NCBI GenBank assembly: GCA_920105625.2
Contig: OV050030.1
Span: 254,293,889 to 254,357,888 of the forward strand
DNA: 64,000 nucleotides
Reading direction: 5' to 3'
DNA from: Clusia tigrina
Taxonomy: Eukaryota; Arthropoda; Insecta; Diptera; Clusiidae
Position 1 is the first letter of the stretch. Each line of letters opens with the position of its first letter. The notes beneath the pieces are model-generated. The model had not been told where the DNA came from and searched no databases. It saw only the letters and a program-made list of their open reading frames with translations. Shown piece by piece: positions 1 through 12,310 of the stretch. Both the position numbers and the translations under genes were made by a program.

Positions 1-392
1 GCTATCTCTCAAAGCTATGCTACCCTTGAGTCCCAAATCAAACACTGATAAAACTTCAAATGGCCCTAACTTCTATACGGTACGTCCTACACCTATCAAA
101 GTTTGCAACATAAAAAGGCTTGTAACTTTTTACTGGAGCGTCATAAAACCTTGAAATTTTGTAAGAATAAAGTACTCAAGCCTTTTGTCAATTTAAGCTA
201 TCGCTCAAAGCTATGCTACCCTTGAGTCCCAAATCAAACACTGATAAAACTTCAAATGGCCCTAACTTATATACGGTACGTCCTACACCTATCAAAGTTT
301 GCAACATACAAATGCTTGTAACTTTTTACTGGAGCGTCATAAACCCTAGAAATTGTGTAACAATTAAGTACTCGAGCCTCTTGTCAATTTAA

Positions 393-588
393 GCTATCGC
401 TCAAACCTATGCTACCCTTGAGTCCCAAATCAAACACTGATAAAACTTCAAATGGCCCTAACTTCTATACGGTACGTCCTACACCTATCAAAGTTTGCAA
501 CATACAAATGCTTGTAACTTTTTACTGGAGCGTCATAAAACCTTGAAATTTTGTAACAATAAAGTACTCGAGCCTCTTGTCAATTTAA
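393..588 (+). repeat. Exemplar satellite monomer, 196 bp, forward orientation
   Basis: A typical unit used here as reference. In order it contains: GCTATCGCTCAA; a 23-base imperfect dyad bounded by CTCAA and TTGAG; TCCCAAATCAAACACTG; TAAAACTTCAAATGGCCC; ACTTCTATACGGTACGTCC; CACCTATCAAAGTTTGCAAC; ATGCTTGTAACTTTTTACTGG; AGCGTCATAAAACC; AATTTTGTAACAAT; and AGTACTCGAGCC, where a ScaI site (AGTACT) overlaps an XhoI site (CTCGAG). The unit ends GTCAATTTAA. There are about five CpG sites. No frame is open across a whole unit. I find no CENP-B-box-like motif (TTCG....A..CGGG). This copy has the AAACCTATG variant in place of the commoner AAAGCTATG. Confidence 0.95.
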
Positions 589-2002
589 GCTATCGCTCAA
601 AGCTATGCTACCCTTGAGTCCCAAATCAAACACTTATAAAACTTCAAATGGCCCTAACTTCTATACGGTACGTCCTACACCTATCAAAGTTTGCAACATA
701 CAAATGCTTGTAACTTTTTACTGGAGCGTCATAAAACCTTGAAATTTTGTAACAATAAAGTACTCGAGCCTCTTGTCAATTTAAGCTATCGCTCAAAGCT
801 ATGCTACCCTTGAGTCCCAAATCAAACACTGATAAAACTTCAAATTGCTCCAACTTCTATATGGTACGTCCTACACCTATCAAAGTTTGCAACATACAAA
901 TGCTTGTAACTTTTACTGGAGCGTCATAAAACCTTGAAATTTTGTAACAATTAAGTACTCGAGCCTCTTGTCAATTTAAGCTATCGCTCAAAGCTATGCT
1001 ACCCTTGAGTCCCAAATCAAACACTGATAAATTTCAAATGGCCCTAACTTCTATACGGTACGTCCTACACCTATCAAAGTTTGCAACATATAAATGCTTG
1101 TAACTTTTTACTGGAGCGTCATAAAACCTTGAAATTTTGTAACAATAAAGTACTCGAGCCTCTTGTCAATTTAAGCTATCGCTCAAAGCTATGCTACCCT
1201 TGAGTCCCAAATCAAACACTGATAAAACTTCAAATGGCCCTAACTTCTATACGGTACGTCCTACACCTATTAAAGTTTGCAACATACAAAGGCTTGTAAC
1301 TTTTTACTGGAGCGTCATAAAACCTTGAAATTTTGTAAGAATAAAGTACTCGAGCCTCTTGTCAATTTAAGCTATCGCTCAAAGCTATGCTACCCTTGAG
1401 TCCCAAATCAAACACTGAAAAAACTTCAAATGGCCCTAACTTATATACGGTACGTCCTACACCTATCAAAGGTTGCAACATACAAATGCTTGTAACTTTT
1501 TACTGAAGCGTCATAAAACCTTGAAATTGTGTAACAATTAAGTACTCGAGCCTCTTGTCAATTTAAGCTATCGCTCAAACCTATGCTACCCTTGAGTCCC
1601 AAATCAAACACTGATAAAACTTCAAATGGCCCTAACTTCGATACGGTACGTCCTACACCTATCAAAGTTTGCAACATACAAATGCTTGTAACTTTTTACT
1701 GGAGCGTCATAAAACCTTGAAATTTTGTAACAATAAAGTACTCGAGCCTCTTGTCAATTTAAGCTATCGCTCAAAGCTATGCTACCCTTAAGTCCCAAAT
1801 CAAACACTGATAAAATTTCAAATGGCTCTAACTTCTATACGGTACGTCCTACACCTATCAAAGTTTGCAACATACAAATGCTTGTAACTTTTTACTGGAG
1901 CGTCATAAAACCTTGAAATTTTGTAACAATAAAGTACTCGAGCCTCTTGTCAATTTAAGCTATCGCTCAAAGCTATGCTACCCTTGAGTCCCAAATCAAA
2001 CA

Positions 2003-3960
2003 CTTATAAAACTTCAAATAGCTCTAACTTCTATACGATACGTCCTACAACTATCAAAGTTTGCAACATACAAATGCTTGTAACTTTTTATTGGAGCGTC
2101 ATAAAACCTTGAAATTTTGTAACAATAAAGTACTCGAACCTCTTGTCAATTTAAGCTATCGCTCAAAGCTATGCTATCCTTGAGTCCCAAATCAAACACT
2201 GATAAAACTTCAAATGGCCCTAACTTCTATACGGTACGTCCTACACCTATCAAAGTTTGCAACATACAAATGCTTGTAACTTTTTACTGGAGCGTCATAA
2301 AATCTTGAAATTTTGTAAGAATAAAGTATTCGAGCCTCTTGTCAATTTAAGTTTTCGCTCAAAGCTATGTTACCCTTGAGTCCCAAATCAAACACTGATA
2401 AAACTTCAAATGGCCCTAACTTCTATACGGTACGTCCTACACCTATCAAAGTTTGCAACATACAAATGCTTGTAACTTTTTACTGGAGCGTCATAAAACC
2501 TTGATATTTTGTAACAATAAAGTACTCGAGCCTCTTGTCAATTTAAGCTATCGCTCAAAGCTATGCTACCCTTGAGTCCCAAATCAAACACTGATAAAAC
2601 TTCAAATGGCCCTAACTTCTATACGGTACGTCCTACACCTATAAAAGTTTGCAACATACAAAGGCTTGTAACTTTTTACTGGAGCGTCATAAAACCTTGA
2701 AATTTTGTAACAATAAAGTACTCGAGCCTCTTGTCAATTTAAGCTATCGCTCAAAGCTATGCTACCCTTGAGTCCCAAATCAAACACTTATAAATCTTCA
2801 AATGGCTCTAACTTCTATACGATACGTCCTACAACTATCAAAGTTTGCAACATACAAATGCTTGTAACTTTTTATTGGAGCGTCATAAAACCTTGAAATT
2901 TTGTAACAATAAAGTACTCGAACCTCTTGTCAATTTAAGCTATCGCTCAAAGCTATGCTATCCTTGAGTCCCAAATCAAACACTGATAAAACTTCAACTG
3001 GCCCTAACTTCTATACGGTAGGTCCTACACCTATCAAAGTTTGCAACATACAAATGCTTGTAACTTTTTACGGGAGCGTCATAAAATCTTGAAATTTTGT
3101 AACAATAAAGTATTCGAGCCTCTTGTCAATTTAAGTTATCGCTCAAAGCTATGTTACCCTTGAGTCCCAAATCAAACACTGATAAAACTTCAAATGGCCC
3201 TAACTTCTATACGGTACGTCCTACACCTATCAAAGTTTGCAACATACAAATGCTTGTAACTTTTTACTGGAGCGTCATAAAACCTTGAAATTTTGTAACA
3301 ATAAAGTACTCGAGCCTCTTGTCAATTTAAGCTATCGCTCAAAGCTATGCTACCCTTGAGTCCCAAATCAAACACTGATAAAACTTCAAATGGCCCTAAC
3401 TTCTATACGGTACGTCCTACACCTATAAAAGTTTGCAACATACAAAGGCTTGTAACTTTTTACTGGAGCGTCATAAAACCTTGAAATATTGTAACAATAA
3501 AGTACTCGAGCCTCTTGTCAATTTAAGCTATCGCTCAAAGCTATGCTACCCTTGAGTCCCAAATCAAACACTTATAAATCTTCAAATGGCTCTAACTTCT
3601 ATACGATACGTCCTACAACTATCAAAGTTTGCAACATACAAATGCTTGTAACTTTTTATTGGAGCGTCATAAAACCTTGAAATTTTGTAAGAATAAAGTA
3701 CTCCAACCTCTTGTCAATTTAAGCTATCGCTCAAAGCTATGGTATCCTTGAGTCCCAAATCAAACACTGAAAAAACTTCAAATGGCCCTAACTTCTATAC
3801 GGTACGTCCCACACCTATCAAAGTTTGCAACATACAAATGTTTGTAACTTTTTACCGGAGCGTCAGAAAAACTTGAAATTTTGTAACAATTAAGTACTCG
3901 AGCCTCTTGTCAATTTAAGCTATCGCTCAAAGCTATGCTACCCTTGAGTCCCAAATCAAA
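2003..3960 (+). repeat. 4-mer higher-order repeat, 784-bp period (about 2.5 copies)
   Basis: The variant CTTATAAA with ATACGATACGTCC and CTACAACTATC occurs at 2003, 2787 and 3571, each 784 bases apart (four monomers). CCTATAAAAGTTTGCAAC recurs at about 2640 and 3424 with the same offset, and the GCTATCCTTGAG unit follows each time. The third copy decays after about two monomers: GGTATCC near 3739, then a CTTATATACGG unit. The right arm holds only two mirror counterparts (about 54.9 and 55.68 kb, also 784 apart), so copy number differs between arms. Confidence 0.85.
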
Positions 3961-6690
3961 CACTGATAAAACTTCAAATGGCCCTAACTTATATACGGTA
4001 CGTCCTACACCTATCAAAGTTTGCAACATACAAATGCTTGTAACTTTTTACTGGAGCGTCATAGAACCTTGAAATTTTGTAACAATAAAGTACTCGAGCC
4101 TCTTGTCAATTTAAGCTATCGCTCAAAGCTATGCTACCCTTGAGTCCCAAATCAAACACTGATAAAACTTCAAATGGCTCTAACTTTTATACGGTACGTC
4201 CTACACCTATCAAAGTTTGCAACATACAAATGCTTGTAACTTTTTACTGGAGCGTCATAAAACCTTGAAATTTTGTAACAATTAAGTACTCGAGCCTCTT
4301 GTCAATTTAAGCTATCTCTCAAAGCTATGCCACCCTTGAGTCCCAAATCAAACACTGATAAAACTTCAAATGGCCCTAACTTCTATACGGTACGTCCCAC
4401 ACCTATCAAAGTTTGCAACATACAAAGGCTTGTAACTTTTTACTGGAGCGTCATAAAACCTTGAAATTTTGTAACAATAAAGTACTGGAGCCTCTTGTCA
4501 ATTTAAGCTATCGCTCAAAGCTATGCTACCCTTGAGTCCCAAATCAAACACTGATAAAACTTCAAATGGCCCTAACTTATATACGGTACGTCCTATACCT
4601 ATCAAAGTTTGCAACATACAAATGCTTGTAACTTTTTACTGGAGCGTCATAAAACCTTGAAATTGTGTAACAATTAAGTACTCGAGCCTCTTGTCAATTT
4701 AAGCTATCGCTCAAACCTATGCTACCCTTGAGTCTCAAATCAAACACTGATAAAACTTCAAATGGCCCTAACTTCTATACGGTACGTCCTACACCTATCA
4801 AAGTTTGCAACATACAAATGCTTGTAACTTTTTACTGGAGCGTCATAAAACCTTGAAATTTTGTAACAATAAAGTACTCGAGCCTCTTGTCAATTTAAGC
4901 TATCGCTCAAAGCTATGCTACCCTTGAGTCCCAAATCAAACACTGATAAAACTTCAAATTGCTCCAACTTCTATACGGTACGTCCTACACCTATCAAAGT
5001 TTGCAACATAAAAATGCTTGTAACTTTTACTGGAGCGTCATAAAACCTTGAAATTTTGTAACAATAAAGAACTCGAGCCTCTTGTCAATTTAAGCTATCG
5101 CTCAAAGCTATGCTACCCTTGAGTCCCAAATCAAACACTGATAAATTTCAAATGGCCCTAACTTCTATACGGTACGTCCTACACCTATCAAAGTTTGCAA
5201 CATATAAATGCTTGTAACTTTTTACTGGAGCGTCATAAAACCTTGAAATTTTGTAACAATAAAGTACTCGAGCCTCTTGTCAATTTAAGCTATCGCTCAA
5301 AGCTATGCTACCCTTGAGTCCCAAATCAAACACTGATAAAACTTCAAATGGCCCTAACTTCTATACGGTACGTCCTACACCTATCAAAGTTTGCAACATA
5401 GAAAGGCTTGTAACTTTTTACTGGAGCGTCATAAATCCTTAAAATTTTGTAACATTAAAGTACTTAAGCCTCTTGTCAATTTAAGCTATCGCTCAAAGCT
5501 ATGCTACCCTTGAGTCCCAAATCAAACACTGATAAAACTTCAAATGGCTCTAACTTTTATACGGTATGTCCTACACCTATCAAAGTTTGCAACATACAAA
5601 TGCTTGTAACTTTTTACTGGAGCGTCATAAAACCTTGAAATTTTGTAACAATTAAGTACTCGAGCCTCTTGTCAATTTAAACTATCTCTCAAAGCTATGC
5701 TACCCTTGAGTCCCAAATCAAACACTGATAAAACTTCAAATGGCCCTAACTTCTATACGGTACGTCCTACACCTATCAAAGTTTGTAACATACAAAGGCT
5801 TGTAACTTTTTACTGGAGCGTCATAAAACCTTGAAATTTTGTAAGAATAAAGTACTCGAGCCTCTTGTCAATTTAAGCTATCGCTCAAAGCTATGCTACC
5901 CTTGAGTCCCAAATCAAACACTGAAAAAACTTCAAATGGCCCTAACTTATCTACGGTACGTCCTACACCTATCAAAGTTTGCAACATACAAATGCTTGTA
6001 ACTTTTTACTGGAGCGTCATAAAACCTTGAAATTGTGTAACAATTAAGTACTCGAGCCTCTTGTCAATTTAAGCTATCGCTCAAACCTATGCTACCCTTG
6101 AGTCCCAAATCAAACACTGATAAAACTTCAAATGGCCCTAACTTCGATACGGTACGTCCTACACCTATCAAAGTTTGCAACATACAAATGCTTGTAACTT
6201 TTTACTGGAGCGTCATAAAACCTTGAAATTTTTGTAACAATAAAGTACTCGAGCCTCTTGTCAATTTAAGCTATCGCTCAAAGCTATGCTACCCTTAAGT
6301 CCCAAATCAAACACTGATAAAATTTCAAATGGCTCTAACTTCTATACGGTACGTCCTACACCTATCAAAGTTTGCAACATACAAATGCTTGTAACTATTA
6401 ACTGGGGCGTCATAAAACCTTGAAATTTTGTAACAATAAAGTACTCGAGCCTCTTGTCAATTTAAGCTATCGGTCAAAGCTATGCTACCCTTGAGTCCCA
6501 AATCAAACACTGATAAACTTCAAATGGCCCTAACTTCTATACGTTACGTCCTACACCTAACAAAGTTTGCAACATACAAATGCTAGTAACTTTTTACTGG
6601 AGCGTCATAAAACCTTGAAATTTTGTAACAATAAAGTACTTAAGCCTCTTGTCAATTTAAGCTATCGCTCAAAGCTATGCTACCCTTGAG

Positions 6691-7669
6691 TCCCACATCA
6701 AACACTGATAAAACTTCAAATGGCTCTAACTTCTATACGGTACGTCCTACACCTATCAAAGTTTGCAACATACAAATGCTTGTAACTTTTTACTGGAGCG
6801 TCATAAAACCTTGAAATTTTGTAACAACTAAGTACTCGAGCCTCTTGTCAATTTAAGCTATCGCACAAAGCTATTCTACCCTTGAGTCCCAAATCAAACA
6901 CTGATAAAACTTCAAATGGCCCTAACATCTATACGGTACGTCCTAAACCTTTCAAAGTTTGCAACATACAAAAGCTTGTAAATTTTTACTGGAGCGTCAT
7001 AAGACCTTGAAATTTTTTAACAATAAAGTACTCGAACCTCTAGTCAATTTAAGCTATCGCTCAAAGCTATGCTACCCTTGAGTCCCAAAGCAAACACTGA
7101 TAAAACTTCAAATAGGCCTCACTTCTATAGGGTACGTCCTACACTTATCAAAGTTTGCAACATACAAATGCTTGTAACTTTTTACTGGAGCGTCATAAAA
7201 CCTTGAAATTTTGTAGCAATTAAGTACTCGAGCCTCTTGTCAATTTAAGCGATCGCTCAAAGCTATGCTACCCTTGAGTCCCAAATCAAACACTGATAAA
7301 ACTTCAAATGGCCCTTACTTCTATACGACACGTCCTACACCTATCAAAGTTTGCAACATATAAATGCTTGTAACTTTTTACTGGAGCGTCATAAAACCTT
7401 GAAATTTTTAACAATTAAGTACTCGAGCCTCATGTCAATTTAAGCTATCGCTCAAAGCTTTGCTACCCTTGAGTCCCAAATCAAACACTGATAAAACTTC
7501 AAATGGCCCCAACTTCTATACGGTACGTCCTACACCTATCAAAGTTTGCAACATACAAATGCTTGTAACTTTTAACTGGGGCGTCATAAAACCTTGAAAT
7601 TTTGTAACAATAAAGTACTCGAGCCTCTTGTCAATTTAAGCTATCGCTCAAAGCTATGCTACCCTTGAG
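6691..7669 (+). repeat. Left-arm 5-mer HOR unit, copy 1 (979 bp)
   Basis: The unit starts at the diagnostic TCCCACATCA and holds five distinguishable monomers. These carry GCACAAAGCTATTCTACCC, AGTCCCAAAGCAAAC with CTATAGGGTACG, AAGCGATCGCTC with TACGACACGTCC, CCTCATGTCAAT with GCTTTGCTACCC, and TAACTGGGGCG. The next copy repeats them in the same order. The same five-monomer haplotype recurs at 10605 and 13149, and its reverse complement is spread through the right arm. Confidence 0.85.
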
Positions 7670-8648
7670 TCCCACATCAAACACTGATAAAACTTCAAAT
7701 GGCTCTAACTTCTATACGGTACGTCCTACACCTATCAAAGTTTGCAACATACAAATGCTTGTAACTTTTTACTGGAGCGTCATAAAACCTTGAAATTTTG
7801 TAACAATTAAGTACTCGAGCCTCTTGTCAATTTAAGCTATCGCACAAAGCTATTCTACCCTTGAGTCCCAAATCAAACACTGATAAAACTTCAAATGGCC
7901 CTAACATCTATACGGTACGTCCTAAACCTTTCAAAGTTTGCAACATACAAAAGCTTGTAAATTTTTACTGGAGCGTCATAAGACCTTGAAATTTTTTAAC
8001 AATAAAGTACTCGAACCTCTAGTCAATTTAAGCTATCGCTCAAAGCTATGCTACCCTTGAGTCCCAAAGCAAACACTGATAAAACTTCAAATAGGCCTCA
8101 CTTCTATAGGGTACGTCCTACACTTATCAAAGTTTGCAACATACAAATGCTTGTAACTTTTTACTGGAGCGTCATAAAACCTTGAAATTTTGTAGCAATT
8201 AAGTACTCGAGCCTCTTGTCAATTTAAGCGATCGCTCAAAGCTATGCTACCCTTGAGTCCCAAATCAAACACTGATAAAACTTCAAATGGCCCTTACTTC
8301 TATACGACACGTCCTACACCTATCAAAGTTTGCAACATATAAATGCTTGTAACTTTTTACTGGAGCGTCATAAAACCTTGAAATTTTTAACAATTAAGTA
8401 CTCGAGCCTCATGTCAATTTAAGCTATCGCTCAAAGCTTTGCTACCCTTGAGTCCCAAATCAAACACTGATAAAACTTCAAATGGCCCCAACTTCTATAC
8501 GGTACGTCCTACACCTATCAAAGTTTGCAACATACAAATGCTTGTAACTTTTAACTGGGGCGTCATAAAACCTTGAAATTTTGTAACAATAAAGTACTCG
8601 AGCCTCTTGTCAATTTAAGCTATCGCTCAAAGCTATGCTACCCTTGAG
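7670..8648 (+). repeat. Left-arm 5-mer HOR unit, copy 2 (979 bp)
   Basis: This is a tandem copy of 6691-7669 at an offset of 979-980 bases. It includes matching private differences such as CCTAAACCTTTC, GTAAATTTTTACTGG and CATAAGACC. It ends where the following monomer reverts to TCCCAAATC with AAAATTTCAAATGGCTC. A tandem pair with this spacing is not seen in the right arm, so this duplication appears specific to the left arm (inference). Confidence 0.85.
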
Positions 8649-9179
8649 TCCCAAATCAAACACTGATAAAATTTCAAATGGCTCTAACTTCTATACGGTA
8701 CGTCCTACACCTATCAAAGTTTGCAACATACAAATGCTTGTAACTTTTTACAGGAGCGTCATAAAACCTTGAAATTTTGTAACAATAAAGTACTCGAGCC
8801 TCGTGTCAATTTAAGCTATCGCTCAAAGCTATGCTACCCTTGAGTCCCAAATCAAACACTGATAAAATTTCAAATGGCTCTAACTTCTATACGGTACGTC
8901 CTACACCTATCAAAGTTTGCAACATACAAATGCTTGTAACTTTTTACTGGAGCGTCATAAAACCTTGAAATTTTGTAACAATTAAGTACTCGAGCCACTT
9001 GTCAATTTAAGCTATCGCTCAAAGTTATGCTATCCTTGAGTCCCAAATAAAACACTGATAAAACTTCAAATGGCCCTAACTTCTATACGGTACGTCCTAC
9101 ACTATCAAAGTTTGCAACATACAAATGCTTGTAACTTTTTACTGGAGCGTCATAAATCCTTGAAATTTTGTAACAATAA

Positions 9180-12100
9180 AGTACTTAAGCCTCTTGTCAA
9201 TTTAAGCTATCGCTCAAAGCTATGCTACCCTTGAGTCCCAAATCAAACACTGATAAAATTTCAAATGGCTCTAACTTCTATACGGTACGTCCTACACCTA
9301 TCAAAGTTTGCAACATACAAATGCTTGTAACTATTAACTGGGGCGTCATAAAACCTTGAAATTTTGTAACAATAAAGTACTCGAGCCTCTTGTCAATTTA
9401 AGCTATCGCTCAAAGCTATGCTACCCTTGAGTCCCAAATCAAACACTGATAAACTTCAAATGGCCCTAACTTCTATACGTTACGTCCTACACCCAACAAA
9501 GTTTGCAACATACAAATGCTAGTAACTTTTTACTGGAGCGTCATAAAACCTTGAAATTTTGTAACAATAAAGTACTCGAGCCTCTTGTCAATTTAAGCTA
9601 TCGCTCAAAGCTATGCTACCCTTGAGTCCCAAATCAAACACTGATAAAATTTCAAATGGCTCTAACTTCTATACGGTACGTCCTACACCTATCAAAGTTT
9701 GCAACATACAAATGCTTGTAACTTTTTACTGGAGCGTCATAAAACCTTGAAATTTTGTAACAATTAAGTACTCGAGCCACTTGTCAATTTAAGCTATCGC
9801 TCAAAGTTATGCTATCCTTGAGTCCCAAATAAAACACTGATAAAACTTCAAATGGCCCTAACTTCTATACGGTACGTCCTACACTATCAAAGTTTGCAAC
9901 ATACAAATGCTTGTAACTTTTTACTGGAGCGTCATAAATCCTTGAAATTTTATAACAACTAAGTACTCGAGCCTCTTGTCAATTTAAGCTATCGCACAAA
10001 GCTATTCTACCCTTGAGTCCCAAATCAAACACTGATAAAACTTCAAATGGCCCTAACATCTATACGGTACGTCCTAAACCTTTCAAAGTTTGCAACATAC
10101 AAAAGCTTGTAAATTTTTACTGGAGCGTCATAAAACCTTGAAATTTTTTAACAATAAAGTACTCGAACCTCTAGTCAATTTAAGCTATCGCTCAAAGCTA
10201 TGCTACCCTTGAGTCCCAAAGCAAACATTGATAAAACTTCAAATAGGCCTCACTTCTATACGGTACGTCCTACACCTATCAAAGTTTGCAACATACAAAT
10301 GCTTGTAACTTTTTACTGGAGCGTCATAAAACCTTGAAATTTTGTAACAATTAAGTACTCGAGCCACTTGTCAATTTAAGCTATCGCTCAAAGTTATGCT
10401 ATCCTTGAGTCCCAAATAAAACACTGATAAAACTTCAAATGGCCCTAACTTCTATACGGTACGTCCTACACTATCAAAGTTTGCAACATACAAATGCTTG
10501 TAACTTTTTACTGGAGCGTCATAAATCCTTGAAATTTTGTAACAATAAAGTACTTAAGCCTCTTGTCAATTTAAGCTATCGCTCAAAGCTATGCTACCCT
10601 TGAGTCCCACATCAAACACTGATAAAACTTCAAATGGCTCTAACTTCTATACGGTACGTCCTACACCTATCAAAGTTTGCAACATACAAATGCTTGTAAC
10701 TTTTTACTGGAGCGTCATAAAACCTTGAAATTTTGTAACAACTAAGTACTCGAGCCTCTTGTCAATTTAAGCTATCGCACAAAGCTATTCTACCCTTGAG
10801 TCCCAAATCAAACACTGATAAAACTTCAAATGGCCCTAACATCTATACGGTACGTCCTAAACCTTTCAAAGTTTGCAACATACAAAAGCTTGTAAATTTT
10901 TACTGGAGCGTCATAAGACCTTGAAATTTTTTAACAATAAAGTACTCGAACCTCTAGTCAATTTAAGCTATCGCTCAAAGCTATGCTACCCTTGAGTCCC
11001 AAAGCAAACACTGATAAAACTTCAAATAGGCCTCACTTCTATAGGGTACGTCCTACACTTATCAAAGTTTGCAACATACAAATGCTTGTAACTTTTTACT
11101 GGAGCGTCATAAAACCTTGAAATTTTGTAGCAATTAAGTACTCGAGCCTCTTGTCAATTTAAGCGATCGCTCAAAGCTATGCTACCCTTGAGTCCCAAAT
11201 CAAACACTGATAAAACTTCAAATGGCCCTTACTTCTATACGACACGTCCTACACCTATCAAAGTTTGCAACATATAAATGCTTGTAACTTTTTACTGGAG
11301 CGTCATAAAACCTTGAAATTTTTAACAATTAAGTACTCGAGCCTCGTGTCAATTTAAGCTATCGCTCAAAGCTTTGCTACCCTTGAGTCCCAAATCAAAC
11401 ACTGATAAAACTTCAAATGGCCCCAACTTCTATACGGTACGTCCTACACCTATCAAAGTTTGCAACATACAAATGCTTGTAACTTTTAACTGGGGCGTCA
11501 TAAAACCTTGAAATTTTGTAACAATAAAGTACTCGAGCCTCTTGTCAATTTAAGCTATCGCTCAAAGCTATGCTACCCTTGAGTCCCAAATCAAACACTG
11601 CTAAAACTTCAAATGGCCCTAACTTATATACGGTACGTCCTACACCTATCAAAGTTTGCAACATACAAATGCTTGTAACTTTTTACTGGAGCGTCATAAA
11701 ACCTTCAAATTGTGTAACAATTAAGTACTCGAGCCTCTTGTCAATTTAAGCTATCGCTCAAAGCTATGCTACCCTTGAGTCCCAAATCAAACACTGATAA
11801 AACTTCAAATGGCCCTAACTTCTATACGGTACGTCCTACACCTATCAAAGTTTGCAACATACAAATGCTTGTAACTTTTTACTGGAGCGTCATAAAACCT
11901 TGAAATTTTGTAACAATAAAGTACTCGAGCCTCTTGTCAATTTAAGCTATCGCTCAAAGCTATGCTACCCTTGAGTTCCAAATCAAACACTGATAAAACT
12001 TCAAATGGCCCTAACTTCTATACGGTACGTCCTACACCTATCCAAGTGTGCAACATACAAATGACTGTAACTTTTTACAGGAGCGTCATAAAACCTTGAA

Positions 12101-12310
12101 ATTTTGTAACAATTAAGTACTCGAGCCTCTTGTAAATTCAAGCTATCGCTCAAAGCTATGCTACCCTTGATTCCCAAATCAAACATTAATAAAACTTCAA
12201 CTGCCCCTAACTTCTATACGGTACGTCCTACACTATCAAAGTTTGCAACATACAAATGCTTGTAACTTTTTACTGGAGCGTCATAAATCCTTGAAATTTT
12301 GTAACAATAA
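9180..12310 (+). repeat. Left-arm HOR block A (16-mer, about 3131 bp)
   Basis: TACTTAAGCC at 9182 and 12313 are 3131 bases apart, and GAGCCACTTGTC units at 9777 and 12908 give the same offset. From about 10360 on, matching features lie 2544 bases from those in the next block (TCCCACATC 10605 and 13149; TTGATTCCC 12167 and 14711). Block A therefore carries about three more monomers, near 9.95-10.36 kb, than block B. The monomer at its end (about 11990-12186) has the TTGATTCCC/CATTAAT variant, whose minus strand happens to be open for 61 codons. Confidence 0.75.

Noticed and set aside
12001..12186. 61-codon open frame on the minus strand (and its near-identical + strand counterparts at 23973, 29452, 31800, 33562, 39238, 42370 and 45501)
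   Set aside because: It lies wholly within one satellite monomer variant and is shorter than the monomer. It depends on two chance substitutions, has no recognisable domain or adjacent ribosome-binding or promoter context, and sister monomers carry stops or lack the start codon.
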